A DNA stretch of 59,326 nt from Neoroseomonas lacus (GCF_014644535.1 NZ_BMKW01000022.1:1-59326); one strand, 5' to 3'. Positions 1 through 8,514 are shown, counted from the first letter of the stretch. Notes: a model not told the origin generated them from the letters alone. Numbers and translations are program-made.

Positions 1-146
1 CAACCATCGCCATCCCTCGCGCCGACCCGGGTCAGTGAATCAGCAAGCGGTCATCGTGACGAGGGGTTTCTGGAGGTGTCCAGTTTCACCACGCTTCATC
101 CCGCTCGCTGATCTGCGCTGCCACACCACACGTCGCCGCCAATTGA

Positions 147-250
147 CGCGCACTCGCCACCATCTCCCTTGTCGTCGTTTCGGCGCTTGTCCTGCCGACG
201 GCGCCGGCCGCCGAGTTCCGCGGCCGTGTGGTCGTCATCAACGATAGAGG
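147..250 (+). pseudogene. possible remnant of a secreted nuclease-like protein (N-terminal part only)
   Basis: In one plus frame after a stop near 142 the translation has a hydrophobic segment (LVVVSALVLPTAPA) that looks like a signal peptide. It is followed by AAEFRGRVVV, which resembles the start of secreted thermonuclease-like proteins (AEFRGRVVxVxDGDT). No start codon is present and the similarity ends before any catalytic motif. It may be a decayed fragment or chance. Confidence 0.2.
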
Positions 251-312
251 CTGCATGGCCAATGCGTGGCAATCGGCACATTCAGCCTCGCTGATGCGGC
301 TGCCTCCGATTG

Positions 313-372
313 CATGGCATCATTCCATGACAAGTCTACAACATGGCATCATTCCATGACAAGTCTACAACA
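313..372. repeat. 29-bp tandem direct repeat, two copies
   Basis: The unit starting CATGGCATCATTCCATGACA at 313 is repeated exactly from 342, with a period of 29 bp and two further bases of a third copy. Each unit contains CATGG-N7-CCATG, so each copy can form a small hairpin. No gene overlaps it. It could be a regulatory repeat or a replication or recombination scar. Confidence 0.85.
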
Positions 373-394
373 GGATAGGCTGCACGCGCTGCCA

Positions 395-660
395 GTGTAC
401 CATATTTAAAAACTCCAATACGTCAAAACAGAATCAAACTACGCAATATATATACTGAACCTACGGCGAGATATAAATTGCCACAATCATCAGAGGCTAA
501 TTGTGTGTGTGAAAAATTAATATTTTATTCTTTTTGACTATAGAAAGACATCTATAAATAAGATCTATTTCTATCGTATTCTATTTTGTTGTGATCGATT
601 CGAAGAATGCTAATATCTTTTATCTGATAATTTGTGTGTATTTCTTGTAAATTTGCGCCA
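395..660. other. AT-rich non-coding stretch
   Basis: By eye this stretch is mostly A and T, with runs such as AATTAATATTTTATT, while the surrounding DNA is strongly GC-rich. No convincing gene is present on either strand. It lies downstream of the LacI-type gene. It could be foreign DNA, a nucleoid-protein binding site, or a promoter region for something now lost. Confidence 0.7.
540..574. repeat. AT-rich inverted repeat
   Basis: The arms ATAGAAA (540-546) and TTTCTAT (568-574) are perfect complements. The inner arms ATCT (550-553) and AGAT (561-564) also pair, leaving a 7-base loop. It lies about 130 bp downstream of the LacI-type gene, so it could act as a weak terminator, or be an operator. 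It is AT-paired and would be a poor classical terminator. Confidence 0.5.
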
Positions 661-702
661 ATCGGGCACGAGTGCGATTTCGATACTCATATCTTTGCCA
701 AG

Positions 703-1737
703 TTATGTCGTCTGCCTTCGCACAATCTCAACGGGTAGTGCAACGCGTTGCTGGATTTGTCTGCCCGAGAGGCGGTCAATGATACAACGCGCGGCAAGCT
801 GCCCCATCTCATTTCCGTCCACGCTCACTGTAGTCAGTGCCGGTTCAATGGCCCGTCCGATATCCAGATCACCGAAGCCGCAAAGGGCGAGATCATCTGG
901 AATTAAGATACCGCGAGCCCTTGCTTCGATCACCAAGCCGGTGGCGAGCATGTCCGAACTGCAGAACACTGCCGCGCCGCGTGGCAGCGCATCAAGAAGA
1001 TCAGGCAGCACACGCCTTCCATCGAGCACGGTGCTCGGTGGTGGCAGCAGACGTTGGACCAGCAGGCTGAGGCCGCGTCGCTCGAGGGCGGCCCTGAACC
1101 CATCGAGCCGTTCCAGCGCGCGGGGATCGTCGGAGGAGACGATGCCGAATGCGCGATAGCCGTTATCGCAGAGGTGATGCGCCACCGCCTCACCGGCACC
1201 TCGGTGACTGAAGCCGACCTGAATGTCCAACGGCTCGGCGGAATCGCCCCAGATCTCGACAATCGGAACGCCGGCTTCAGCGAGGCGCCGCCGCGCAGTC
1301 GGCGAATGCACCGCCCCCACGAGCAGCACGCCGTCCGGCTGACGACCAAGCATCGCGGTGATCAAACGTTCCTCGTCCTCGGAGTCGAAGCCGCCGAGGC
1401 CGAGGAGCACATGATAACCCGATGCAGCCAGTGTTCGCGTAAAGGCCTGAAGCGCCTCGGCGTACATCGGGCTGGCAATGGTGGGTACGATTGCGACGAC
1501 CATGCGTGATCGTCGTGAGGACAGCGCGCCAGCCGTGAGGTTGGGGACGTAGCCGAGGCGATCCACCGCCGCCAGGACGCGACGCAACGTGGTCTTCGAG
1601 AGCAGCTGCGGCGTATTAAGTGCGCGCGATACGGTGATGGCGGATACGCCAGCCGCCGCTGCGACATCGGTGATGCGTACCGTGCGGCAGGACGGATCGG
1701 GAACGCGCGCTGTGGCCTTACTGGCCCGCAGGGTCAT
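703..1737 (-). CDS. LacI/GntR-family transcriptional repressor of the sugar-acid operon
   Basis: About 344 aa. An N-terminal LacI helix-turn-helix is visible (VRITDVAAAAGVSAITVSRAL, then a hinge helix ending GYVPNLTAGALSS). A periplasmic-binding-protein-like sensor domain follows (VAIVPTIASPMYAEAL; CGFGDLDIGRAIEPALTTV). The GntR-like hinge points to a sugar-acid effector. The reading frame is open to 1980, but the upstream residues do not look like the family, so I start at the ATG whose last base is 1737. That gives the usual LacI length. It is divergent from the uronate operon at 1959, and a LacI-type operator lies between them, so local repression released by a uronate or aldarate is likely. 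Confidence 0.9.
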   Translation of the reverse strand: MTLRASKATARVPDPSCRTVRITDVAAAAGVSAITVSRALNTPQLLSKTTLRRVLAAVDRLGYVPNLTAGALSSRRSRMVVAIVPTIASPMYAEALQAFTRTLAASGYHVLLGLGGFDSEDEERLITAMLGRQPDGVLLVGAVHSPTARRRLAEAGVPIVEIWGDSAEPLDIQVGFSHRGAGEAVAHHLCDNGYRAFGIVSSDDPRALERLDGFRAALERRGLSLLVQRLLPPPSTVLDGRRVLPDLLDALPRGAAVFCSSDMLATGLVIEARARGILIPDDLALCGFGDLDIGRAIEPALTTVSVDGNEMGQLAARCIIDRLSGRQIQQRVALPVEIVRRQTT

Positions 1738-1842
1738 GCCAATGAACTCAAGGTCTCTGGCGACCGATACCACAGGGCGCGCCTTCCGACCATCCAAAGC
1801 CGCGTCAGCGCTAATACTCGAACGCGCGGCTGGACGCCTTCG

Positions 1843-1860
1843 AATGGTACCGCTACCATT
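1843..1860. promoter_or_regulatory. LacI-family operator
   Basis: An 18-bp dyad, AATGGTAC-CG-CTACCATT, has a central CG step, the hallmark of LacI/GntR-family operators. All but one base pair of each half are symmetric. It ends at the first base pairs of the -35 box of the downstream operon, so a bound repressor would block polymerase. The LacI-type gene starts about 105 bp away on the other strand, so it may also autoregulate. Confidence 0.75.
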
Positions 1861-1887
1861 GACATGTCCAAGAGAATTCCATCCTAT
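1859..1887 (+). promoter_or_regulatory. sigma70-type promoter of the uronate operon
   Basis: TTGACA at 1859-1864 is a perfect -35 box. Exactly 17 bp later comes TCCTAT (1882-1887), an acceptable -10 box. The predicted transcription start, near 1894, lies about 65 bp before the dioxygenase ATG at 1959. The -35 box overlaps the last two bases of the LacI operator. Confidence 0.7.
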
Positions 1888-1958
1888 TTCGCTTCGATAG
1901 CAAACATAGAATGATAGCGCTGTCAGGCCGAATGGGTGGCAAGGGAGGAAATGCCCGC

Positions 1959-2879
1959 ATGTCAGCATCGTTCGCCACAATCCTCGCGCGCCCCAGGCTT
2001 GACGGCGGCCCGCAACTGACGCCCCTCGCAGCAGCCCTCGGAGCTGAACTCCGGGGCCTGGACCTCGGCTCCGGCGTCACGTCTGAAGCCGCGACGACGG
2101 TCCTAGAGGCATTACATCGATACGGTGTGGTCGTGGTTCGGGATCAACGCCTGACACCACAGGAGCAGCTCGACTTCATGGAGCGGCTGGGGCCAGTGAA
2201 GAAGTCATCCTACAGTCGCGCCAATTCATTCTGTGTCCCCGGCTATCCAGACATGATGGTGATCTCCAACATCGTGGAGGACGGCCGGAACATCGGGCTG
2301 ATGGATGCGGGCGCGATGTGGCACGCGGACGGCACGCATATGGCGCACCCGGACATGTACACCGCGCTCTACGCGCTCGAAGTTCCGCAGCGCGCGGGAG
2401 AGTCTCTCGGCGACACGCTCTTCACCAGTACGGCGGAAGCCTACGATGCCCTGCCGGACGCCCTGAAAAAGCGTGTCGCAGGGCGCTCCGCGATCCACAG
2501 CTTCGCACACCACATCGAGAAGAAGCGACGCCTGGGCGACCTCCGCCGGCCGCCCCTGACAGACGCGCAGAAGGCCGAGCTCCCGGACGTCGAGCATCCC
2601 ATCGTCGCGGTGCATCCGGTGACGGGGCGCAAGAACCTGTTCGTGACCGAGGGGCATACGGCGCGCATTGCAGGCCTGCCCCCCGCGGAAAGCGATGAGT
2701 TGCTCGAGGAACTCTGGGCGCATATCCGCCGGCCCGAATTCATCTATCGCCACAGCTGGCGTGTGGGCGACCTGCTGATCTGGGACAACCGGGCGACGCA
2801 GCACCTGGCCATCTTCGACTACGGTGACCTGCCACGGAAGATGCATCGCGTGGAGACGCTCGGACCCGTCCCGGCGTGA
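1959..2879 (+). CDS. TauD/TfdA-family 2-oxoglutarate- and Fe(II)-dependent dioxygenase
   Basis: 306 aa. The Fe(II) triad is visible: H122 and D124 in MWHADGTHM, and the distal H282 in RATQHLAIFD. R297 (RKMHRVET) is the expected 2-oxoglutarate-binding arginine. Family members hydroxylate a substrate carbon next to a heteroatom or an ether and so cleave C-S, C-O or C-N bonds. The start is the ATG at 1959, preceded by GGGAGGA at a spacing of 9 bases. It is the first gene of the operon and overlaps the next by 4 bp. Its substrate is unknown. The neighbours suggest a modified sugar acid, for example an O-alkyl uronate, which is inference. Confidence 0.9.
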   Translation: MSASFATILARPRLDGGPQLTPLAAALGAELRGLDLGSGVTSEAATTVLEALHRYGVVVVRDQRLTPQEQLDFMERLGPVKKSSYSRANSFCVPGYPDMMVISNIVEDGRNIGLMDAGAMWHADGTHMAHPDMYTALYALEVPQRAGESLGDTLFTSTAEAYDALPDALKKRVAGRSAIHSFAHHIEKKRRLGDLRRPPLTDAQKAELPDVEHPIVAVHPVTGRKNLFVTEGHTARIAGLPPAESDELLEELWAHIRRPEFIYRHSWRVGDLLIWDNRATQHLAIFDYGDLPRKMHRVETLGPVPA

Positions 2880-3709
2880 CCGCCGCCCGCCCCGTACTGC
2901 TGACCGGCGCCTCCGGCGCGCTGGGCAGCATGCTCGCGGAGACGCTCTCCGAAGCCGGTTGGGGCTTGGTGCTGACCGATCTCAAGCCGTTCCCGCGGGC
3001 TCTGCCGCCGCATGCTCGCTTCAGTCATGCCGATTTGTGCGACCAGGCGGCGGTTGCCGCGCTCGCCGAAGGCTGCGGGGCCATCGTGCATTTCGGCGGC
3101 GTGTCCACCGAGCGTCCATTCGAGGAAGTTCTGGGACCCAATATCGGGGGATTGTTCCACATCTACGAGGCCGCGAGGTTGGCTGGGGCGCGGGTCATCT
3201 TCGCCTCATCCAACCACGCCATCGGCTTTCACGAACGGAGCACGACGCTCGATGCGGATTGTGAACTGCGGCCCGACACCTACTACGGCTTGTCCAAGGC
3301 CTATGGTGAGCTGATGGGCAAGCTCTACTGGTACAAGCATGGCGTCGAGAGCATCTCCATCCGGATCGGCTCCGGCTTCCCCGAACCATCGAACCGCCGG
3401 ATGCTCTCGAGCTGGCTGTCCTATGCGGACCTCGCTCGTCTCGTCGATGCCGGGCTTCGCGCGACAGACATCGGTTGCGAGGTGATCTGGGGCGCTTCCG
3501 CCAATAGCAGAAGTTGGTGGCGCCACGATTCGCGCGCAAAGCTCGGCTGGGTACCGCAGGACAGCACCGACGACCTTGTCGATGCACTCGGCAACATCGT
3601 CAGCGACGATCCCGTCACTGAATTGTACCAGGGTGGGCATCTCTGCGCCCGCGACTACAGCCGCGCGCAACCGCCGCTGACCCCCAACAGGCCGGAGAAG
3701 ACGCCATGA
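2876..3709 (+). CDS. udh: uronate dehydrogenase (NAD-dependent epimerase/dehydratase fold)
   Basis: 277 aa, GTG start overlapping the upstream stop (GTGA). It is an extended short-chain dehydrogenase: GASGALG nucleotide loop (residues 11-17), FASSNHAIGF with the catalytic Ser region (111-114), and Y137-xxx-K141. GCGAIVHFGGVSTERPFEE, VIWGASANSRSWW and LYQGG match the pattern I know from bacterial uronate dehydrogenases. These oxidise D-galacturonate or D-glucuronate to the aldaro-1,5-lactone with NAD+. The lactonase two genes downstream fits exactly. It is cytoplasmic. A generic sugar epimerase is the alternative. Confidence 0.85.
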   Translation: MTAARPVLLTGASGALGSMLAETLSEAGWGLVLTDLKPFPRALPPHARFSHADLCDQAAVAALAEGCGAIVHFGGVSTERPFEEVLGPNIGGLFHIYEAARLAGARVIFASSNHAIGFHERSTTLDADCELRPDTYYGLSKAYGELMGKLYWYKHGVESISIRIGSGFPEPSNRRMLSSWLSYADLARLVDAGLRATDIGCEVIWGASANSRSWWRHDSRAKLGWVPQDSTDDLVDALGNIVSDDPVTELYQGGHLCARDYSRAQPPLTPNRPEKTP

Positions 3710-4476
3710 GCGCGAAGCTCCCCTTCAAGGCTCGCCTGCGCGGTGCCGCTCCGCTGCACGGTTTCTTCATCGGCGTTCCCGCGCCAGCCACCGTCGAGCT
3801 GGCGGGTTACGCAGGCTTCGACTTCGTGATCATCGACACCGAGCATGGCGCTGCCGGGCTTGAGACTCTGGAACACATGCTTCGCGCCGCCACGGCGTCC
3901 GGTATCGCTGCTTTGGTGCGCGTGCCGCGCGGCGGTGCGGACGACATCCTGCACGTGCTCGATGCCGGCGCCGACGGAATCCTCGTGCCGCATGTGACCG
4001 GCGCGGCGCGAGCGGCGGAGATCGTCCGCCACGCATACTACCCGCCACTGGGGCGTCGGGGCATCAGCACGCTGTCGCGCGCCGCGCGTCATGGAATGGG
4101 CGATCCTGCCGCCATGCTGCGCGAACAAGCAGATCGCACCGCGGTGATCGCCATGATCGAGGACGCCGAGGCATTGTCCGAAGTTGGTGCGGTGGCTCGT
4201 GTGCCAGGGCTGGATGCGATCTTCGTCGGGCCGAATGACCTTGCGTCATCGATGGGACATTTGGGCGATTCCTCGCATCCCACGGTCGTTCGCGCCGTGA
4301 CCGCCATTCGCGAAGAACTGCAGTCGATCCCGGGCGGACCCGCCTTCGCCACCATCGCGCGCAACGGCACCCAGGCAAGGGAACTGGCTGCCCAGGGCGC
4401 GCGCATGCTGTGCTTCAATACCACCTACATCCTCGGCGCGGCGCTGAAGGCATTGCACGCCGATATTAGTGGCTGA
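3706..4476 (+). CDS. HpcH/HpaI-family aldolase (GarL-like, 2-dehydro-3-deoxyglucarate aldolase type)
   Basis: 256 aa, ATGA overlap with udh. TIM-barrel class II pyruvate aldolase motifs are present: GFDFVIIDTEHGA near the N terminus, LVRVPRG (active-site Arg), DGILVPHV, MIEDAEAL (metal-ligand Glu) and IFVGPNDLASSMG (metal-ligand Asp). Such enzymes split 2-keto-3-deoxy- or 5-keto-4-deoxy-glucarate into pyruvate and tartronate semialdehyde. In this operon it would act after lactone opening and dehydration, although no dehydratase is encoded here. The exact substrate is inferred from context. Confidence 0.88.
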   Translation: MSAKLPFKARLRGAAPLHGFFIGVPAPATVELAGYAGFDFVIIDTEHGAAGLETLEHMLRAATASGIAALVRVPRGGADDILHVLDAGADGILVPHVTGAARAAEIVRHAYYPPLGRRGISTLSRAARHGMGDPAAMLREQADRTAVIAMIEDAEALSEVGAVARVPGLDAIFVGPNDLASSMGHLGDSSHPTVVRAVTAIREELQSIPGGPAFATIARNGTQARELAAQGARMLCFNTTYILGAALKALHADISG

Positions 4477-5395
4477 CCAGACGGTGTCGCTCTATCCCCA
4501 GCCGCGTGAACTGCTCGCCGAGCGGTTTACCAGCCTGCCGGACCACCTCCACTGGCGTGGGGAACCCGGCCCTTGGGAACGCAGCCGCCCGGGCGGCGGT
4601 GCGGTGCATTCCTTCCTGGAAGGCCCCTCCTTCGACCGGGAGGGTTACCTTTGGTGCACGGATATCCCTCACGGCCGGATCTTTCGCATTGATCCGTCAG
4701 GGCAGTGGGAACTGGCAGTGCAGTATGACGGCGAGCCCAACGGCCTGAAGATCCACCAGGACGGCCGCCTTTTCATCGCCGATCGCGCGCATGGCGTCAT
4801 GGTCATGGACCCCCACGAGCGCGTTGTGCGTCCCTTCTTCACCCGGCCCGCGGCGGAGCGCTTCCGCGGCCCCAACGACCTTTTCATTGGACCGGACGGC
4901 TCGATATTCCTGACCGATCCCGGGCGCAGCCACCTGGGAGATCCGACAGGAAGGGTCTGGCGGATCATGCCCGATGGCAGCGGCGCGCAGCTGCTGATCG
5001 ACAATGCTCCGACACCCAACGGCGTCGTGCTCGACGGGGATGGGCGACACCTGCTCATCGCCATCACGCGCGCCAATGCGGTGTGGCGCTGCCCGGCTGG
5101 CGGTGGGCAGACTGAGTTGTTCATCCAGCTGAGTGGCGGCCTGGGGCCGGATGGGCTGGCGCTGGATGAGACAGGCAACCTTGCCGTTGCGCACGCCCGC
5201 AACGGCATCGTCTGGCTCTTCTCCTCCGACGGCGCACCGTTGTTGCGCATCCTGTCCTGTGCCGGAAAATCGGTGACCAACATCGCCTATGGCGGACTCG
5301 ACCGCCGTGATCTGTTCATCGTGGAATCCTCGACGGGGACCGTGATGCGGGCACGGCTGGAGGTAGCCGGGCGTGCGCTTCAATCACATGCGTAA
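4469..5395 (+). CDS. SMP-30/gluconolactonase/LRE-like lactonase
   Basis: 308 aa, GTG start overlapping the aldolase stop by 8 bp. Six-bladed beta-propeller motifs recur: FLEGPSFD (metal-ligand Glu), GEPNGLKI, FRGPNDLFIGPDG, APTPNGVVLD and GGLGPDGLALDE, supplying the Asn and Asp metal ligands. The family hydrolyses aldonolactones or aldarolactones with a divalent metal. Coupled to uronate dehydrogenase it would open the aldaro-lactone. There is no signal peptide, so it is cytoplasmic. It is the last gene of the overlapping block. The next gene starts 163 bp later. Confidence 0.88.
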   Translation: MADQTVSLYPQPRELLAERFTSLPDHLHWRGEPGPWERSRPGGGAVHSFLEGPSFDREGYLWCTDIPHGRIFRIDPSGQWELAVQYDGEPNGLKIHQDGRLFIADRAHGVMVMDPHERVVRPFFTRPAAERFRGPNDLFIGPDGSIFLTDPGRSHLGDPTGRVWRIMPDGSGAQLLIDNAPTPNGVVLDGDGRHLLIAITRANAVWRCPAGGGQTELFIQLSGGLGPDGLALDETGNLAVAHARNGIVWLFSSDGAPLLRILSCAGKSVTNIAYGGLDRRDLFIVESSTGTVMRARLEVAGRALQSHA

Positions 5396-5558
5396 GAGGC
5401 TTCGCCACAATTCACGCCGAGCGGCAATGCTGCAGGCGTTCCGTTGAGAGTTGGCGATGCGCGGGTACTGCGCGCCAAGCATCATTCATCTGCCATTGCG
5501 CCTGACGCCGTGAGTAGCCGCCAGTAGAGCGGTGCACAACAGACAGGAGGAACGTGAC

Positions 5559-6536
5559 ATGTCCATCAGCCGCCGTCGCCTTGGCCACTTGGCCGCCGGC
5601 GTCCCCATCGCCTTCGCGTCGCGACGTGCCGCATCGCAGGCATGGCCGACACGGCCGATCACCGTTGTCGTCGCCTATGGCCCCGGTACGGGAACCGACC
5701 TCCTGGCGCGGCAGATCGGCGAACGCATGAGCGGCATTCTCGGCCAGCGCATCATCGTGGAGAACAGGGGCGGCGCCAGCGGGATGATCGGCACCGACTA
5801 TGTCGCGCGCAGCCGGCCGGATGGGTACACGCTGCTGTTTGGAAACAATCAGACGATGGCAGTGAACGTCAGCTTCCAGCGTGAGATCCGCTATGATCCC
5901 ATTCGTGATTTCACGCCGATCGCGCGGCTGGTCAGCCAGGATTCAGTGCTGGTCATCAACCCGCGCGTACCGGCGCGTTCGGTCGAGGAGCTGGTGCGAT
6001 ATGCCCGCGCCAATCCGGACCAGTTGAATTTTGGCTCGCCGGGGGCCGGAGCGAGCGCGCATCTGGCGGGTGAGGCGCTGAAGGCCGCGGCCGGTATTGC
6101 CATGGTGCATGTGCCCTATAACAACAGCCAGCTTTTCGCTGATCTGCTCGCGGGCACTGTCTCGCTCAGCTTCTATCCCTATCTCGCGCTGAAGCAGCAT
6201 GTGGAATCAGGCGCGCTGATCGCATTGGCCACGACCGGCGAAATGCGCTCACCCTGGTTGCCGAACCTGCCGACCATGGTCGAGCTTGGCTATCCGAGCG
6301 TCGTGTTTACGTCCTGGTTCGGTCTCTACGGGCCAGCGGCCCTGCCGACCGACATCGTGGACACCATTGCCGAGGCGGCGCGGCGCAGTCTCGAGGATAC
6401 GGATCTGCGCCGCGCCCTCTCGGATACGGCAACCCGCATCGAATACGGCGGGCCGGCGGCGCTGGCCCAATACACCGCTTCGGAAATCGAGCGCTACAAG
6501 CCGATCATTGAGGTGGCCGGCGGCCGCCAAGGCTAA
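5559..6536 (+). CDS. Bug-family (tripartite tricarboxylate transporter) substrate-binding protein
   Basis: 325 aa. The start is the ATG at 5559 with AGGAGG 8 bases upstream. The N terminus MSISRRRLGHLAAG looks like a twin-arginine or Sec signal. The mature part has the family landmarks: WPTRPITVVVAYGPGTGTD, IIVENRGGASGMIGTDYVARSRPDGYTLL (here split over residues of the binding cleft), and LNFGSPGAGASAHLAGE. Bug proteins bind carboxylates in the periplasm. No TctA or TctB membrane partner is encoded nearby. The position after the uronate genes suggests that it captures the operon's substrate, which is inference. Confidence 0.92.
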   Translation: MSISRRRLGHLAAGVPIAFASRRAASQAWPTRPITVVVAYGPGTGTDLLARQIGERMSGILGQRIIVENRGGASGMIGTDYVARSRPDGYTLLFGNNQTMAVNVSFQREIRYDPIRDFTPIARLVSQDSVLVINPRVPARSVEELVRYARANPDQLNFGSPGAGASAHLAGEALKAAAGIAMVHVPYNNSQLFADLLAGTVSLSFYPYLALKQHVESGALIALATTGEMRSPWLPNLPTMVELGYPSVVFTSWFGLYGPAALPTDIVDTIAEAARRSLEDTDLRRALSDTATRIEYGGPAALAQYTASEIERYKPIIEVAGGRQG

Positions 6537-6657
6537 GCACGTGCGTCAGCCAACCACAACAGACCAGACGGTGCCGAGCAAGCATCGGGACTGTCGGTCG
6601 GCCTGATCGTCCAGCAGCTATCCAGTACAAAGATACATCGAGGAAAGGAGAACCGAC

Positions 6658-7626
6658 ATGCCACATGCGATCGGCCGCCGAACCGTCCTGGCGACACTGC
6701 CGCTGGCGGCCTTGCCTGCGCGGGCAGAGGATGCCTTTCCGTCACGCCCCATCACCATCGTCAACGCCTATGGAGCGGGCGGGCAGACCGACATCGCGAC
6801 GCGCCTGACTGCGGATCGCCTGACAGCTGCGATTGGGCAGCGGGTCCTTGTCGAGAACAGGGTGGGAGGGGCAACCTCGATCGCCTCGACCTATGTCGCG
6901 CAGGCGCGACCGGACGGCTATACCTTGCTGGCCGGGACAAGTTCGCTGGCCATCAACCCCACCCTACAGCCCAGGCTGACTCCGCGCGATCCGCAGACGG
7001 AGCTTGCGCCAATCGGCATGGTCTATCGGGGTGCCTTCGTCTTCCACATCTATCCTGGCATTCCAGCCACCACCCTTGCCGAATTCATCGCTTATGCGAA
7101 AGCGAATCCCGGCAAGCTGAACTACGGAGGCGTGGTAGGTACCGTGGTGCATCTGGCGACAGAAATGCTTTGCCAGCGCGCCGGGATCGAGATGACTGCA
7201 GTTCCGAACCGAGGCGGCGCGGAGGGGTTGCTTGACCTTCAGGCTGGTCGGATCCACTGCAACTTCCAATCGCCGGTGGAAGCTTTGCCATCGCTCCAAG
7301 AAGGTAAGACGCGCGCGCTTGCAATTTCTTCGCGGCAGCGGCTTGCCAACCTGCCCGACGTCCCGACAGTTGCCGAGACTCTGTCTGGCTTCGAGGCTGT
7401 CCTATGGATGGCTCTGTTCGCGCCTGCCGCTACGCCGGCGCCCATCATCAATAGGGTTACAAACGCGCTTCGTACGGTTACGGACAACAGTGAATACCAG
7501 GACCGCATGGCCCGCATTGGCCTGTCAGCAGAAACCGGCGGTGCAAACCACGTGCGGACGCTCCTGGCAGAGGACACAGCAAATTGGCGGAAGGTAATCA
7601 CCGAAGCGGGGATACAGACAAACTGA
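6658..7626 (+). CDS. second Bug-family substrate-binding protein
   Basis: 322 aa. A short signal peptide is present (RRTVLATLPLAALPARA). FPSRPITIVNAYGAGGQTD, VLVENRVGGATSIASTYVA, RPDGYTLL and GKLNYGGVVGTVVHLATE identify the family. A GAAAGGAGA ribosome-binding site precedes the ATG. It is only moderately similar to the preceding Bug protein by eye, so it is not a recent tandem duplicate. It probably binds another carboxylate. It ends the sugar-acid cluster. Confidence 0.92.
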   Translation: MPHAIGRRTVLATLPLAALPARAEDAFPSRPITIVNAYGAGGQTDIATRLTADRLTAAIGQRVLVENRVGGATSIASTYVAQARPDGYTLLAGTSSLAINPTLQPRLTPRDPQTELAPIGMVYRGAFVFHIYPGIPATTLAEFIAYAKANPGKLNYGGVVGTVVHLATEMLCQRAGIEMTAVPNRGGAEGLLDLQAGRIHCNFQSPVEALPSLQEGKTRALAISSRQRLANLPDVPTVAETLSGFEAVLWMALFAPAATPAPIINRVTNALRTVTDNSEYQDRMARIGLSAETGGANHVRTLLAEDTANWRKVITEAGIQTN

Positions 7627-7940
7627 GCAACGCGACCCTTCTCCATGGAATATAGAGTCGGATTAAGTTTGACTAATCTGCGATATAGGCTAGCGAATTA
7701 TTTCGGCAGGCGGCTTTATCCGGCTCGCATTGGCAGGCGGCCACGCACCAATTCGGAATAGTCATGCTTCCATAATCCCGGACGGTCTGGTCCGAATTAG
7801 CATCTGGACACCTCGGATAACCCGCCGATCGGGCACTGCGGAGGGGCGATGGGGGGTGTTGGCGGAGGCCGAGCGTGTGTCTGCGGTCTGCTGATCGGGC
7901 TCGGGTGGCTTGTTGCCGGTCTTCCTGGTGCCTGAGACTG

Positions 7941-8195
7941 TCAGGCGGGTGCGCCTCTCCCTTCGATCCAGACGAGGCGGCGCAGGTTGTAAGCCAGGTT
8001 GGCGAGCGTGATGCGCGCGGTGGCGCGGACAAGGCCAATGTCGCGCACGACTAGGTTCATGCGGCGCTTCTCGGTGGCGAAAACACGCTCGACGAGGCCG
8101 CGCACCCGCCTCCCCGGGCGAGGCCGGCGGATGCGCCCCGGCATGCTCGTTGGCTCGCGCACATCCACCAACGTCGCCCCGCCTTCGCGTAGCAA
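7941..8195 (-). pseudogene. IS5-family transposase, C-terminal remnant
   Basis: The translation includes RVFATEKRRMNLVVRDIGLVRATARITLANLAYNLRRLVWIE, matching in pattern the C-terminal end of IS5-group DDE transposases (final Glu region plus the NLxYNxRR tail). The N-terminal half with the first catalytic Asp residues is missing. Upstream on the same strand the frame runs into an unrelated ArsR fragment. It is a dead insertion-sequence relic. The 314 bp from 7627 to 7940 may hold the IS end, but I cannot delimit the terminal repeats. Confidence 0.6.
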
Positions 8196-8234
8196 GGTGG
8201 CCGCCGCCTCCCGAGATATATAATTGTCCTCCTT

Positions 8235-8490
8235 CCGGGATCAGGTCGGCGGGCGGGCAGTCGAGGTCGCGCAGCACGGCCAGGACGCTGGCAGCCTTGG
8301 GATCGGCCAACCGGCAGAGCACCGCCTGCGCCTCCTTCCGGATCGCCACCGAGCCGACCTCGCGGAGCATGGCGAGATGTTGGGAAAGGGCCGGCTGGGA
8401 GAGGCTGCAGCCTCCGCCAACGCCCCCACCGTCATCTCGCCCTCGCCGACCAGGGGACAGAGCAGGAGGCGCCGGTTCGCGTTCGGGATT
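8235..8490 (-). pseudogene. frameshifted ArsR-family regulator (BigR/YgaV-like)
   Basis: Two minus-strand frames together give a winged-helix repressor. One frame reads PNANRRLLLCPLVGEGE then MTVGALAEAA. The other continues as SLSQPALSQHLAMLREVGSV and RKEAQAVLCRLADPKAASVL. The switch needs a 1-nt shift near 8405. The order matches ArsR proteins of the BigR type (NPNRLLLLCALxEGE...VGELxxxxxLSQPxLSQHL). The 5' end abuts a phosphoribosyltransferase fragment and the 3' end an IS5 relic, so it is non-functional. Confidence 0.6.
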
Positions 8491-8514
8491 GAACGGAGCG
8501 CCGATCTTGCGGAC

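Noticed and set aside
313..372. CRISPR-like repeats
   Set aside because: The units are directly adjacent with no spacers, only two copies, and no cas genes are present.
5559..7626. Complete tripartite tricarboxylate transporter
   Set aside because: Only binding proteins are encoded. No TctA- or TctB-like membrane protein is present in the window.
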